This document shows positions 25,309 through 33,600 of a DNA stretch of 41,025 bases, in pieces. The position numbers were made by a program, and so were the translations under genes. How positions within the stretch are numbered: position 1 is the stretch's first letter; each line of letters starts with the position of its first letter. This DNA is from K189A clade bacterium (GTDB taxonomy: Bacteria; Pseudomonadota; Gammaproteobacteria; Pseudomonadales; Azotimanducaceae): the NCBI GenBank assembly GCA_009886205.1, contig QXZU01000058.1, positions 54,366 to 95,390 of the forward strand, read 5' to 3'. The notes beneath the pieces were generated by a model that saw only the letters and a program-made list of their open reading frames with translations, made no database searches and was not told the DNA's origin.

Positions 25309-27291
25309 ATGAAAAGCAAGATGGCTAAAAGCAGTAGTAAAAAGGCTGCTTCGGATAAGAAATTTTTATCGGGATCTAATTCTGATGTGTCCACGTTACT
25401 GAGAGATGATACTACGTCACCGGAAAACTCTGTCGCTTTAAACTACGAGCATGAGACCTCGGAGACGAGTGACGGATATTTAGGCTCCTTAGTGCCAGAT
25501 GTTTTAGATTTCCGTGACCGAATATATAACCCTTCATTGAGGGCATTGCCGCCACAAATCCATCCGCCGCTTTATCTCAATATTCTTGATCAAAAAACTG
25601 AAGGCGCGTGTGCGGGCTTTGCATTGGCTGCTGTACTCAATTTGTTGGCGCGCAAACAAGGCCGCGAGGATGTGGTCAGTGCTCGTATGCTTTATGAGAT
25701 GGCGAAAAAATTTGACGACTGGCCCGGCGAAGATTATGTCGGCGCAAGTTGTAGAGGCGCAATCAAAGGTCTGTTTAACATGGGTGTTTGTTCAAATGCT
25801 GATTGGCCGTTCACCGCGAATAAGCCTGGCCAATTAACAGCTTATCGTGCCGAGGAAGCGCGCCGAGTAACCATTGGCGCGTATTACAGGGTGAGTTTGT
25901 CCATAGCCGACTTCCATGCGGCGTTGAATGAAACGGGCGCCATTTATGTATCTGCCATGATCCATAAGGGTTGGGCAATGAATCAGATTACTAAAGGAAA
26001 AATAAACTGGCGCAACACTTACTCGCCTACCGGTGGGCACGCATTTGCCATTGTGGGTTACGATGCAACCGGATTCTATGTGCAAAATTCTCGTGGCGAA
26101 GATTGGGGTAATAAAGGTGTGGCCCATTGGTCCTATGAGGATTGGCAGGACAACATTAGAGATGCGTGGGTTTTTCAGTTGGCTTTACCCACACCGCAAG
26201 TTTTCCCCGGCTTTGCGCGAGAAGCCATTTCTGTTGGAGTGTCCGTTCAGCGTGCGCCACGTCGTAATGAAATTATGGGTCACTTTGTTCATTTAGATGA
26301 TGGCAACTTTTACAACAGTGGGCGCTATTTCAGCAGCCTTGAAGATGTCGCAGAAACTGCAAAACGAGTCGCTAACAGCAGCAGTTACGATCACATATTA
26401 TTTTATGCTCACGACAGTTTTAGTAGTCCAAAAGCTTGTGCGCAAAAAATTGCCGCCATGCAACCTGTCTTCAAAGCCAACCGTATTTACGCCTACCACT
26501 TTATGTATAGCTCTGGGTTTGTTGACGATGTGAAAAGCCTTTTGGCAGATCGGAGTGAAGCGTCCGAGGCGCGCTTGGGTTCGGGGCATGAGCTTTCAGA
26601 CCGCTTGGTTGAAACTTTATTGGGTCGTAGTGGAAGAGCGTTGTGGAGAGAAATGAAATACGGTGCGGAGTCTGGCTTCACGCCGAAGGGAGATGGGGCG
26701 AAGGTCGCCAACACATTCCTGCAATATCTGTCGGAATCTTCACAGGGGCTGAGGGCTAAGAAAATTCACCTTGCTGGGCACAGTGCGGGCAGTTTGCTTT
26801 TGGGCCACCTGCTAAATTCGTTGGTTGAGCATAACGCCAAACCGCAAATAGCCACGGTGTCGCTGATGGCGCCTACTTTAACCCTAGACACTTACGCCGC
26901 GATGTATCGCCCAAAGATGTCCAATATTGATGACATGACGGTATATAACCTAAGCGACCAGCTTGAGCTAGAAGACAATGTTGCGGGTATTTACGGTAAA
27001 TCGATTTTGCATTTGATCTCTAGAGTTTTGGAGGAGGGGTGCAGTGACGGCACTGTTGCGCCACTTCTAGGCTTGAGTCGAGATGTGGAAGAGGAGAATA
27101 TTGAAAACATAGATGATGTAGATTTTGTCATTAGCCAAGGCGATGCGCAGCGTAATAAAAACTCTACTAGTCGCCGCCACGGTGATTTTGAGCGAGATCC
27201 CGCCACTATGAACCATATTCTGCGGCGTATTTTAGGACAGCGTCCAACAATCCGGTTCAGGACCGATCATTTTGGTAGTTTCAGTGACTAG
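25309..27291 (+). CDS. Papain-like (C1) peptidase fused to an alpha/beta-hydrolase domain
   Basis: The 660-aa protein joins two enzymes. Residues 60-295 are a C1A-type cysteine peptidase: oxyanion Gln95, Cys101 in EGACAGF, His244 in GGHAFAIVGYD and Asn260 in VQNSRGEDWG. Residues about 355-660 form an alpha/beta-hydrolase with the nucleophile elbow HLAGHSAGS (Ser492), an acidic stretch DQLELEDNVAG and a late RRHGDFERD (His624) as probable triad members. The first 55 residues are Lys/Ser-rich and disordered; there is no signal peptide and no propeptide, so the enzyme may be cytosolic or exported by another route. The ATG at 25309 follows GGGGTGG; a GTG at 25291 is less likely. The gene is divergent from a HilA-like regulator, with an FNR dyad between. 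Confidence 0.88.
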   Translation: MKSKMAKSSSKKAASDKKFLSGSNSDVSTLLRDDTTSPENSVALNYEHETSETSDGYLGSLVPDVLDFRDRIYNPSLRALPPQIHPPLYLNILDQKTEGACAGFALAAVLNLLARKQGREDVVSARMLYEMAKKFDDWPGEDYVGASCRGAIKGLFNMGVCSNADWPFTANKPGQLTAYRAEEARRVTIGAYYRVSLSIADFHAALNETGAIYVSAMIHKGWAMNQITKGKINWRNTYSPTGGHAFAIVGYDATGFYVQNSRGEDWGNKGVAHWSYEDWQDNIRDAWVFQLALPTPQVFPGFAREAISVGVSVQRAPRRNEIMGHFVHLDDGNFYNSGRYFSSLEDVAETAKRVANSSSYDHILFYAHDSFSSPKACAQKIAAMQPVFKANRIYAYHFMYSSGFVDDVKSLLADRSEASEARLGSGHELSDRLVETLLGRSGRALWREMKYGAESGFTPKGDGAKVANTFLQYLSESSQGLRAKKIHLAGHSAGSLLLGHLLNSLVEHNAKPQIATVSLMAPTLTLDTYAAMYRPKMSNIDDMTVYNLSDQLELEDNVAGIYGKSILHLISRVLEEGCSDGTVAPLLGLSRDVEEENIENIDDVDFVISQGDAQRNKNSTSRRHGDFERDPATMNHILRRILGQRPTIRFRTDHFGSFSD

Positions 27292-27349
27292 TCGCTAAGG
27301 TCCTTGCTGGGCTTTGTCGCGGCTTTAAGGCTCCCTTAATGCTTGTTTT

Positions 27350-27373
27350 GGGCGTGCAAAGCGCCCCTCTTTA
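27350..27373 (+). terminator. possible terminator after the peptidase-hydrolase gene
   Basis: GGGCG (27350-27354), 7-nt loop and CGCCC (27362-27366) are followed by a short CTCTTT. It lies 58 bp after the stop codon. Confidence 0.5.
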
Positions 27374-27389
27374 AACATTGCTTGAAGCC

Positions 27390-27425
27390 AAGCCCTTAAC
27401 CAAGCCCTTAACCAAGCGCTTAACC
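27390..27425. repeat. 12-bp tandem repeat, three copies
   Basis: AAGCCCTTAACC (27390-27401 and 27402-27413) and AAGCGCTTAACC (27414-27425) are followed by a diverged fourth unit ending TTTTAACC. The rest of the 307-bp gap (27292-27598) shows only a small GCCTG/CAGGC hairpin near 27490. Confidence 0.9.
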
Positions 27426-27598
27426 TTGTTTTAACCCTACCCGCAATTTAAGTCCAGGGGCTGTATCTAAACAGTTCGGTACTGCGCCTGCTTGACAGGC
27501 TGAGCTTGTCGCCTAATAGTTCTAGCTCTTGATCCGGGAGGGCTTGGAAGGTTTAACATCTTATGGCCCCTCCGATTTTTATCGATTTAGGAGTCTCT

Positions 27599-29269
27599 AT
27601 GTCCAGCAATACGTCAGATTTTACCGGTGCAGATCTAATCGCCGACGCCTTAGCGCAACTTGAGGTGGAACACGTCTTTGCTATCGTCAGTATTCACAAC
27701 ATGCCCATACTGGACGCCATAAACCGCCTTGGTAAAAGCCAAATTATCGACGTGCGCCACGAGCAGGCTGGAACCCACGCGGCAGATGGTTATGCCCGCG
27801 CTAGCGGTAAGCTCGGCGTGATGATTGCCTCCACTGGTCCCGGCACATCAAATACCGTTACCGGTCTTTATGAAGCCCAGTACGGGTCCTCCAGAGTGTT
27901 GGTCATTACTGGTCAGGCAGAAACGGCATTTTATGGGCGTGGCCTTAGCTACGTTCATGAGGCTGAAAATCAAGTACCCATGCTGGCATCCGTATGCCGA
28001 AGAGTGGAAAGCCCTCGTCACGTAAATCAATTAGGCAGCGCCTTTAGTGCAGTACTAAACGATATGTTCACCGGCAGAGGGGCGCCAGGGGCCATTGAAA
28101 TACCCATAGATATTCAGTATGCCGACGCTCAGCGCTTAGAAGTTTCTCTGCCAAGTAATGCGGCTTTTACGCCAGACGAGGATCGAATAAGTAAAGTTGT
28201 TAGTGCGCTCGGTGAATCTTCTAAGCGAATTATCGTAGCTGGCGGCGGTGTAATTGCCGCAAATGCCCATAAAGAGCTTTTGGCTTTGGCCGAACTACTG
28301 GACGCTCCGGTTTTGACCACAGTAGATGGACGCGGCGTTATTCCCGAAGATCATCCGTTGTGCATGGGTAATTATTACAATTCAGCGGGCATTTATAATG
28401 CCATTCAAGGCGCGGATCTAACCTTGGCTATTGGCACTAAGTTCGCGGTAGGCGTAGATGGTCAATTCGCCAGCCAAACCCCACCAGGAAAATTGGTACA
28501 CATTGATATCGATGGCAACATGATCGGTCGCACGCACACAGCACATATTGGCGTCATCGCTGATGCCAAAATGGCGCTGCAAGGCATCAATGCTGAGCGT
28601 CAGGAAATACTCCCTAACGACGGTCAGTTCAATGCCAAGCTTTGGGAGTCAAGAGACGGAGTGCGCAAGGCTATGCGTGCTCGCTTGGGTGATGATTGGC
28701 CGCTAGTGATGGATTGCATTCGTGAGAAATTACCAAGAGACAGCGTGTTTGTCCGTGACCAAACAATTTCCGCCTACAATTGGGGCAACCAGCAGTTTCC
28801 GATCCTTGAGCCACGCACCTCGATAAACCCCACCTCAGGGGCAATTGGTCCCGGCTTTCCCATGAGCGTGGGCGCGGCCATAGCGAGCAAGCGCAAAACT
28901 ATGGTCATTCATGGGGACGGTGGCTTTATGTTTCATGCCACTGAACTGGCCACCTGCGCCCAGTATCAGGTGCCGCTGATTATTTGCGTGTTTAATGATT
29001 CGGGGTATGGGATTTTGCGCTGGTTGCAGCAGAATCGTTTTGGTCGGGTAAATGAAACAGACCTAGGCAAAGTGGCTTTTGCTCAGATGGCCCAAAGTAT
29101 GGGTGTACCGAGCCAGCGCGTAGCCAGTGTCGAGGCTTTCGCACAGGCAATGGATTTAGCCATGGAGACAAAGGGTCCATACCTTATTGATGTAGATATG
29201 GAGCACTTTGCCCCCATGGAAATATCGCTGATGCCAAAGCAAAAGGTTGAAGTCGATATACGTGATTAG
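27599..29269 (+). CDS. Thiamine pyrophosphate-dependent enzyme (acetolactate synthase-like)
   Basis: The 556-aa protein has the three-domain layout of the acetolactate synthase/benzoylformate decarboxylase family. The N-terminal PYR domain has the activating glutamate Glu55 in DVRHEQAGTHAADGYAR and STGPGTSNTVTGLYEA. The central domain has IIVAGGGVIAANAHKEL. The C-terminal PP domain has the TPP/Mg motif GDGGFMFHATELATCAQ ending at FNDSGYG. It likely decarboxylates or ligates a 2-oxo acid. There is no small regulatory subunit, so it is probably not the biosynthetic ilvB-ilvN pair. TTAGGAG five bases before the ATG at 27599 decides that start over 27563. Transcription ends at a shared hairpin with the convergent sugar dehydrogenase gene. 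Confidence 0.9.
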   Translation: MSSNTSDFTGADLIADALAQLEVEHVFAIVSIHNMPILDAINRLGKSQIIDVRHEQAGTHAADGYARASGKLGVMIASTGPGTSNTVTGLYEAQYGSSRVLVITGQAETAFYGRGLSYVHEAENQVPMLASVCRRVESPRHVNQLGSAFSAVLNDMFTGRGAPGAIEIPIDIQYADAQRLEVSLPSNAAFTPDEDRISKVVSALGESSKRIIVAGGGVIAANAHKELLALAELLDAPVLTTVDGRGVIPEDHPLCMGNYYNSAGIYNAIQGADLTLAIGTKFAVGVDGQFASQTPPGKLVHIDIDGNMIGRTHTAHIGVIADAKMALQGINAERQEILPNDGQFNAKLWESRDGVRKAMRARLGDDWPLVMDCIREKLPRDSVFVRDQTISAYNWGNQQFPILEPRTSINPTSGAIGPGFPMSVGAAIASKRKTMVIHGDGGFMFHATELATCAQYQVPLIICVFNDSGYGILRWLQQNRFGRVNETDLGKVAFAQMAQSMGVPSQRVASVEAFAQAMDLAMETKGPYLIDVDMEHFAPMEISLMPKQKVEVDIRD

Positions 29270-29276
29270 GGATCTA

Positions 29277-29311
29277 GCCCGGCTGGCTGCTCAACTTTGC
29301 AGTAGCCGGGC
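29277..29311. terminator. bidirectional terminator hairpin between convergent genes
   Basis: GCCCGGCT (29277-29284) pairs with AGCCGGGC (29304-29311), with an inner CTGC/GCAG helix and a TCAACTTT loop. It lies between the stop codons of the TPP enzyme gene and the sugar dehydrogenase gene. Confidence 0.75.
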
Positions 29312-29329
29312 CTTATGCCGTTGCCTGTA

Positions 29330-30532
29330 TTAGTTGGCGGCCAGCGCGTTGTTGTAGCGCACTAAGTACACTGCGCCTGCTGTGTCGTCCGAGACCAGCA
29401 GGTGACCTTCCTTAGTTTGCAGCACATCATTGGGTCTACCCCAGGCCTCCTCACCTTCTAACCAGCCGTGGATAAAGGGTTCGTAAATCGGCTTGCCCGC
29501 GGCATCCATAGTCATCACCGTTAACTGATAGCCCACCTTGGAACTTCTATTCCACGAACCACGTTCAGCGACAAAGAGCGCATTTTTGTACTGGGCTGGG
29601 AACTGTGCACCCGTATAAAAGGTCATGCCAATAGGCGCTGAGTGCGCTTGAATGCGCACGGCAGCAGGCTTGAAATCGTACTTCGCGGCATCCGCATGGT
29701 CGCCGAACTTCGGGTCCTTGATTATGCCCGGGGCCTCACTTGCGTTGTTTGAGTGAACGAAAGGGTAGCCAAAGTGCAGTGCCTTGGTATTTTTTGCTGG
29801 AATGACATTCAGCTCATCTGCCGGAATATCGTCGCCCAAAATATCCCGCCCGTTATTGCTCACCCACAAGTCCTTGCTCTCAGGGTGCCATGCAAAACCC
29901 ACAACGTTGCGCAGACCCTCGGCGATAATCTCGGTAGCACCGGTTGTTGGGTCCATGCGCAGCATCGTGGCAAAGCGTTTATCTTCAGAAAGGCAAATAT
30001 TGCACGGCGCACCAACGGGTACGTAAAGCATGCCGTCTTCGCCAAACTTAATGTACTTCCAGCCGTGGTGGGCTTTTTTCGGCAAAGTATCCGTCACCAC
30101 GTCAAACTCAGGATTGGCCTTCAAGTGGTCTTCGATGTCGTTCACACGAAGTACTCTGGACACCGCAGCAATGTATAAATCACCATTTGCGAGCGCCAGA
30201 CCACTGGGTTCATTGAGGTCACTAAATAGGGTGATCACTTTTGGGTTCGCAGCGGTTAACGCGTTGGGTATGGCGTAGACATTGCCAGACTTGCGCGAGC
30301 CAACAATAAGCGTGCCGTTTTCGGTCAGGGCAAGTTGGCGCGCTTTGGGCACTGAAAAGGGTAATTTGGTGATACTGAAACCGGTAGGGGTCGTCAGCCT
30401 AGGGTCTGCGTGGGCGGAAACTAAAAATCCGCCGAGTCCAATGATAAATGCCAGATTTTTAGCAATGCTCAGAAATTTCGACCCACTATTTAGCTTCGTT
30501 CTAGCGGCTGTTGTGACGGACTGTTGTTTCAT
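29330..30532 (-). CDS. PQQ-type sugar/sorbosone dehydrogenase family protein, exported
   Basis: The 400-aa protein matches the soluble glucose/sorbosone dehydrogenase beta-propeller family. After an N-region of about 23 aa comes a hydrophobic core (LAFIIGLGGFLVSAHA), so it is exported to the periplasm. Propeller repeats carry LALTENGTLIVGSRKSGNVYAI, YIKFGEDGMLYVPVGAPCNIC, GLRNVVGFAWHPESKDLWVSNNGRD and FVAERGSWNRSSKVGYQL. The GAPCNIC cysteine pair is typical of the sorbosone branch. It probably oxidises an aldose or related sugar using PQQ. PQQ synthesis genes are not in the window. It is convergent with the TPP enzyme gene and divergent from dinG. Confidence 0.87.
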   Translation of the reverse strand: MKQQSVTTAARTKLNSGSKFLSIAKNLAFIIGLGGFLVSAHADPRLTTPTGFSITKLPFSVPKARQLALTENGTLIVGSRKSGNVYAIPNALTAANPKVITLFSDLNEPSGLALANGDLYIAAVSRVLRVNDIEDHLKANPEFDVVTDTLPKKAHHGWKYIKFGEDGMLYVPVGAPCNICLSEDKRFATMLRMDPTTGATEIIAEGLRNVVGFAWHPESKDLWVSNNGRDILGDDIPADELNVIPAKNTKALHFGYPFVHSNNASEAPGIIKDPKFGDHADAAKYDFKPAAVRIQAHSAPIGMTFYTGAQFPAQYKNALFVAERGSWNRSSKVGYQLTVMTMDAAGKPIYEPFIHGWLEGEEAWGRPNDVLQTKEGHLLVSDDTAGAVYLVRYNNALAAN

Positions 30533-30692
30533 TTTTCTCAGGTTCTTTTGTTAGCTTTTACGTAAGTCCGCACATTCTCACACTCCCTTGGACTATTCAA
30601 TGTCGTCAAGCGTGGGGTTAAGAATTCACTGGGCTGAGAAATATCTCACCTATCTGCTTGGTTTACGCAGCGCTTTCCCGCAAAGTTCGCAC

Positions 30693-32771
30693 ATGCCCTC
30701 AGCCCTTACCGACAAAGTTAAAGACACAATCCAAACTGCTTACCGCACTTGGTTGGAATCTAGAGATTTCAAGCCGCGCCGTGGGCAAAGGGAGATGATT
30801 GCGCAGATCGCTCGCACCCTAGCGGGCGATGGCCATCGCGTTGCTGTGGTGGAAGCAGGCACCGGTACCGGTAAGACCGCTGCTTATTGTTTGGCGGCCA
30901 TTCCAGTGGCGCAAAGCTTGGGTAAGACCGTGGTGCTGAGTACCGCTACCGTTGCACTGCAAGAGCAAGTAGTGCTGCAGGATCTACCAGATATCAAAGA
31001 AAGGGCAGGGCTGTCCTTTAGCCTCAGTTTAGCGAAAGGCCGGGGTCGTTACGTTTGCCTAAAGCGGCTAGACGATCATCTGAAATACCAAGAACAACAG
31101 GCCATTCCTATCTTTGATGTGTCGGACGAAGACCACACGGTACTTTACCAAGAAATGCTTAGCCGTTACGGCCAAGGCGCTTGGGATGGCGAGTTTGATA
31201 GCTGGCCGGAATCTATGGCCGATGGTGCTTGGTCTACTGTGACTACGGACCACCGCGGTTGCAGTAATAACCGCTGCTCGTTTTTTAAACAGTGCCCATT
31301 TTTCCGCGCTCGCGGTAATTTGGAAGGCTCGGATGTGATTGTCGCCAATCATGACTTGGTGCTTTCGGATTTAGCGTTGGGCGGCGGCGCTGTTTTACCT
31401 GACCCGGAGGACTGTATTTATGTCCTTGATGAAGCCCACCATATAGCCGACAAGACTCAGAATCATTTTTCTACCAGTGCGCGTATTAACAGTACTCATC
31501 AGTGGTTAGATAACGTTAATAATATTCTCAGTTCGCTGACCCAACGTTTTGCGCGCCCACATAATTTACTCGCTTTGGCCACGAGCGTGGCTGGAGAAAC
31601 TGTGGCGCTGCAATCTATGTTTGAGGCTTTGTCCGCCGGTTTAAACATAATGCCTTTCGAGACCAAGGACGAAGACCGTGAGATCTACCGCTTTCCCTTA
31701 GGTGAGGTGCCTGAAACGTTAATGGACCTCTCGTTAGCCACATTGCCGTCCATGAACAAGCTCTGTGACGACCTAGAGCGTGTCCACGATCTGTTACAGG
31801 AAGCCGTTGCCGGTAACCTAGATTGGGAAAAAGCCTTTGAGGCAGAAGACTGGTTGCTGCCAGTAGGGCAGCTGCAGAGCAGAGCCTTGGCGACCAAAGC
31901 CTTGCTAGAAGATTACGCTAGCGGGGCTAAGCAACAGCGGCGTTATGCGCGATGGCTGAATAGAAATTCTTATGATGTGGAAATGGTCAGCGCGCCCATT
32001 GAGCCAGGGCACATTCTGCAAGAGGTACTTTGGCAGCGTTGTTATGGGGCCGTTTGTACATCTGCCACAATCACCGCGTTGGGTCGATTTGATCGCTTTA
32101 TAGAGCGGGTGGGTTTGCCAGCGGAAGTGCCGACATTGGTTATTGCCAGCCCGTTTAATTATCCCGAAATCGCCACTTTTCACGTGCCCAGTATGCAATC
32201 TGACCCGCGAGATTTTGAGGCCCACAGCGCAGAAATTACCGAGCTTTTGCCTGAACTGTTAAAGCGCGAAGAGTCGGCTTTGGTGTTGTTTACCTCATGG
32301 CGGCAGTTGAATGCGGTTGTAAAGGCGTTGCCCGATAAGCTTTCCGATGGTTTGTTGGTGCAAGGCGACGGCAGCAAGCAAGCGCTGATTGTTGAACATA
32401 AACGCAGGGTTGATGCGAAAGAGGGTTCTTATCTATTTGGCCTTGCTAGTTTCTCAGAAGGGTTAGATTTGCCTGGTGCGTATTGCCGTCATGTCATTAT
32501 CGTAAAGTTACCCTTTGCCGTGCCAGATGATCCCATCGACCAAGCCATTGCAGAGTGGGCGGAAGCGCGGGGGCGTAATGCCTTTTATGAAATTTCAGTC
32601 CCAGATGCGGCGTTGAAGTTGGTTCAAGCCTGTGGTCGCCTAATTCGCCACGAAAAAGATTTCGGCACAATCACCATGCTGGACAAACGTATTGTCACCC
32701 AGCGTTATGGTCGGGCGCTGATAGAATCGTTGCCGCCTTTCAGGCTAGATCTACCCAGCAATATGCCTTAA
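30693..32771 (+). CDS. dinG: DinG-type ATP-dependent DNA helicase
   Basis: The 692-aa protein is an XPD/DinG-family 5'-3' DNA helicase. Walker A (EAGTGTGKT) covers residues 54-62, and the DEAH box lies at 246-249 (VLDEAHH). Four cysteines, C122, C190, C195 and C201, sit between the two in the places where DinG binds its 4Fe-4S cluster. Motifs of helicase domain 2 include LVLFTSWRQLNAV and the late QACGRLIRHEKDFGTI. It unwinds DNA or R-loops during replication conflicts. The ATG at 30693 gives an N-terminus like E. coli DinG; an earlier ATG at 30588 would add unrelated sequence. No LexA box is seen upstream. Only 12 bp separate its stop from the convergent bioY. Confidence 0.92.
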   Translation: MPSALTDKVKDTIQTAYRTWLESRDFKPRRGQREMIAQIARTLAGDGHRVAVVEAGTGTGKTAAYCLAAIPVAQSLGKTVVLSTATVALQEQVVLQDLPDIKERAGLSFSLSLAKGRGRYVCLKRLDDHLKYQEQQAIPIFDVSDEDHTVLYQEMLSRYGQGAWDGEFDSWPESMADGAWSTVTTDHRGCSNNRCSFFKQCPFFRARGNLEGSDVIVANHDLVLSDLALGGGAVLPDPEDCIYVLDEAHHIADKTQNHFSTSARINSTHQWLDNVNNILSSLTQRFARPHNLLALATSVAGETVALQSMFEALSAGLNIMPFETKDEDREIYRFPLGEVPETLMDLSLATLPSMNKLCDDLERVHDLLQEAVAGNLDWEKAFEAEDWLLPVGQLQSRALATKALLEDYASGAKQQRRYARWLNRNSYDVEMVSAPIEPGHILQEVLWQRCYGAVCTSATITALGRFDRFIERVGLPAEVPTLVIASPFNYPEIATFHVPSMQSDPRDFEAHSAEITELLPELLKREESALVLFTSWRQLNAVVKALPDKLSDGLLVQGDGSKQALIVEHKRRVDAKEGSYLFGLASFSEGLDLPGAYCRHVIIVKLPFAVPDDPIDQAIAEWAEARGRNAFYEISVPDAALKLVQACGRLIRHEKDFGTITMLDKRIVTQRYGRALIESLPPFRLDLPSNMP

Positions 32772-32783
32772 TGCGCATTTAGT

Positions 32784-33392
32784 CTAGTGTCCAGCACTGA
32801 TATCTTTTCGCCAAAGGTAAGGCACTAAGATTGAGGCCAATAATATTTTTAAAGTGGCGCCGGGCACTAGCCCTATCAGACTCTTGAGCACCTGTTCTAC
32901 GTTCCAGCTATAGGTAAATGTTAGCCAGAGCATGCCCAGCGTTAAGATCATGCAAGTGCCAATAGCCATTGCGCACAGAGTCCAACGAAAACTTTTCCCC
33001 CAGCCTAATTCTCCAAGCCAGCCCACTGTCCATGCAGCGACTATGAACCCAATTAAGAAGCCGCTTGTTGGGCCAGTTAATAACTCAAAGTCGGCGCTTC
33101 TTTCGCTGCTGCCTGCCAAAACCGGTAGGCCTAGTATTGCAGCAATTAGGTAAACGCTAACTGTCAGAGTCCCAAGCCAGCGGCCAAAAGCCATGCCAAT
33201 AACGAGTACTGCAAAAGTCTGCATAGTTACTGGCACGGGGTAAAAGGGGATTTGGATTTGCGCTGACAGGCTGATAACCAGTACGCCCAAAATGACTAAA
33301 AGCGTGGCGAGCAGAGACAAAGACCGCAGGCCTTTTGTCTGGTTTGGCCAATACAGTGCTACAAGGGTTTTTCTTAAACCAAAGAGTTTCAC
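32784..33392 (-). CDS. bioY: Biotin transporter BioY
   Basis: The 202-aa membrane protein is a BioY biotin transporter S-component. About six membrane helices are visible. The family signature is in the first: IQIPFYPVPVTMQTFAVLVIG, then LGLPVLAGSS and TGPTSGFLIGFIVAAWTVG, and near the end LIGLVPGATLKILLASIL. No ECF ATPase or T-component is adjacent, so it may act alone, as BioY can in some bacteria. The start is a GTG (33392). The N-terminus of about 25 aa is longer than usual and basic. No BirA-type operator is seen upstream; the gap holds an 11-bp array and a palindrome instead. Confidence 0.9.
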   Translation of the reverse strand: MKLFGLRKTLVALYWPNQTKGLRSLSLLATLLVILGVLVISLSAQIQIPFYPVPVTMQTFAVLVIGMAFGRWLGTLTVSVYLIAAILGLPVLAGSSERSADFELLTGPTSGFLIGFIVAAWTVGWLGELGWGKSFRWTLCAMAIGTCMILTLGMLWLTFTYSWNVEQVLKSLIGLVPGATLKILLASILVPYLWRKDISAGH

Positions 33393-33488
33393 GATGCCTG
33401 ACTAGTCCAAATGGATAAAAGCCAAGTAAGCGTGATTATTGAGATTGGTGTGCCACCGCTCCGCCCAAGGGTCGAGAAAACGCTATCA

Positions 33489-33554
33489 AGGGCGGTTCTT
33501 TAGTTTTTCTTTAGTGGTTCTATAGTAGTTCTAGAGTTGTGCTATAGAAGTTCT
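33489..33554. repeat. 11-bp imperfect tandem array, six units
   Basis: Units ending in TTCT or TGCT follow in 11-bp register: AGGGCGGTTCT, TTAGTTTTTCT, TTAGTGGTTCT, ATAGTAGTTCT, AGAGTTGTGCT and ATAGAAGTTCT. It lies between the M16 protease stop and the bioY start. Confidence 0.8.
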
Positions 33555-33571
33555 GCTAGCTAGCAGAACTT
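33548..33571. promoter_or_regulatory. 24-bp perfect palindrome
   Basis: The core GTTCTGCTAGCTAGCAGAAC (33550-33569) is self-complementary and extends two more bases on each side. It overlaps the last units of the 11-bp array. A short T4 follows on the + strand, but neither flank is a strong terminator tail. It may be the transcript end of the M16 protease gene or an operator for bioY. Confidence 0.6.
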
Positions 33572-33600
33572 TTCCTATTTTATCGAAAGCTGAAGGCTCA

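Noticed and set aside
29753-30178. 141-aa open frame opposite the sugar dehydrogenase gene
   Set aside because: It is antisense to a propeller protein with clear motifs; the frame is a by-product of codon bias.
30533-30692. LexA box upstream of dinG
   Set aside because: E. coli dinG is SOS-controlled, but no CTGT-N8-ACAG is found here.
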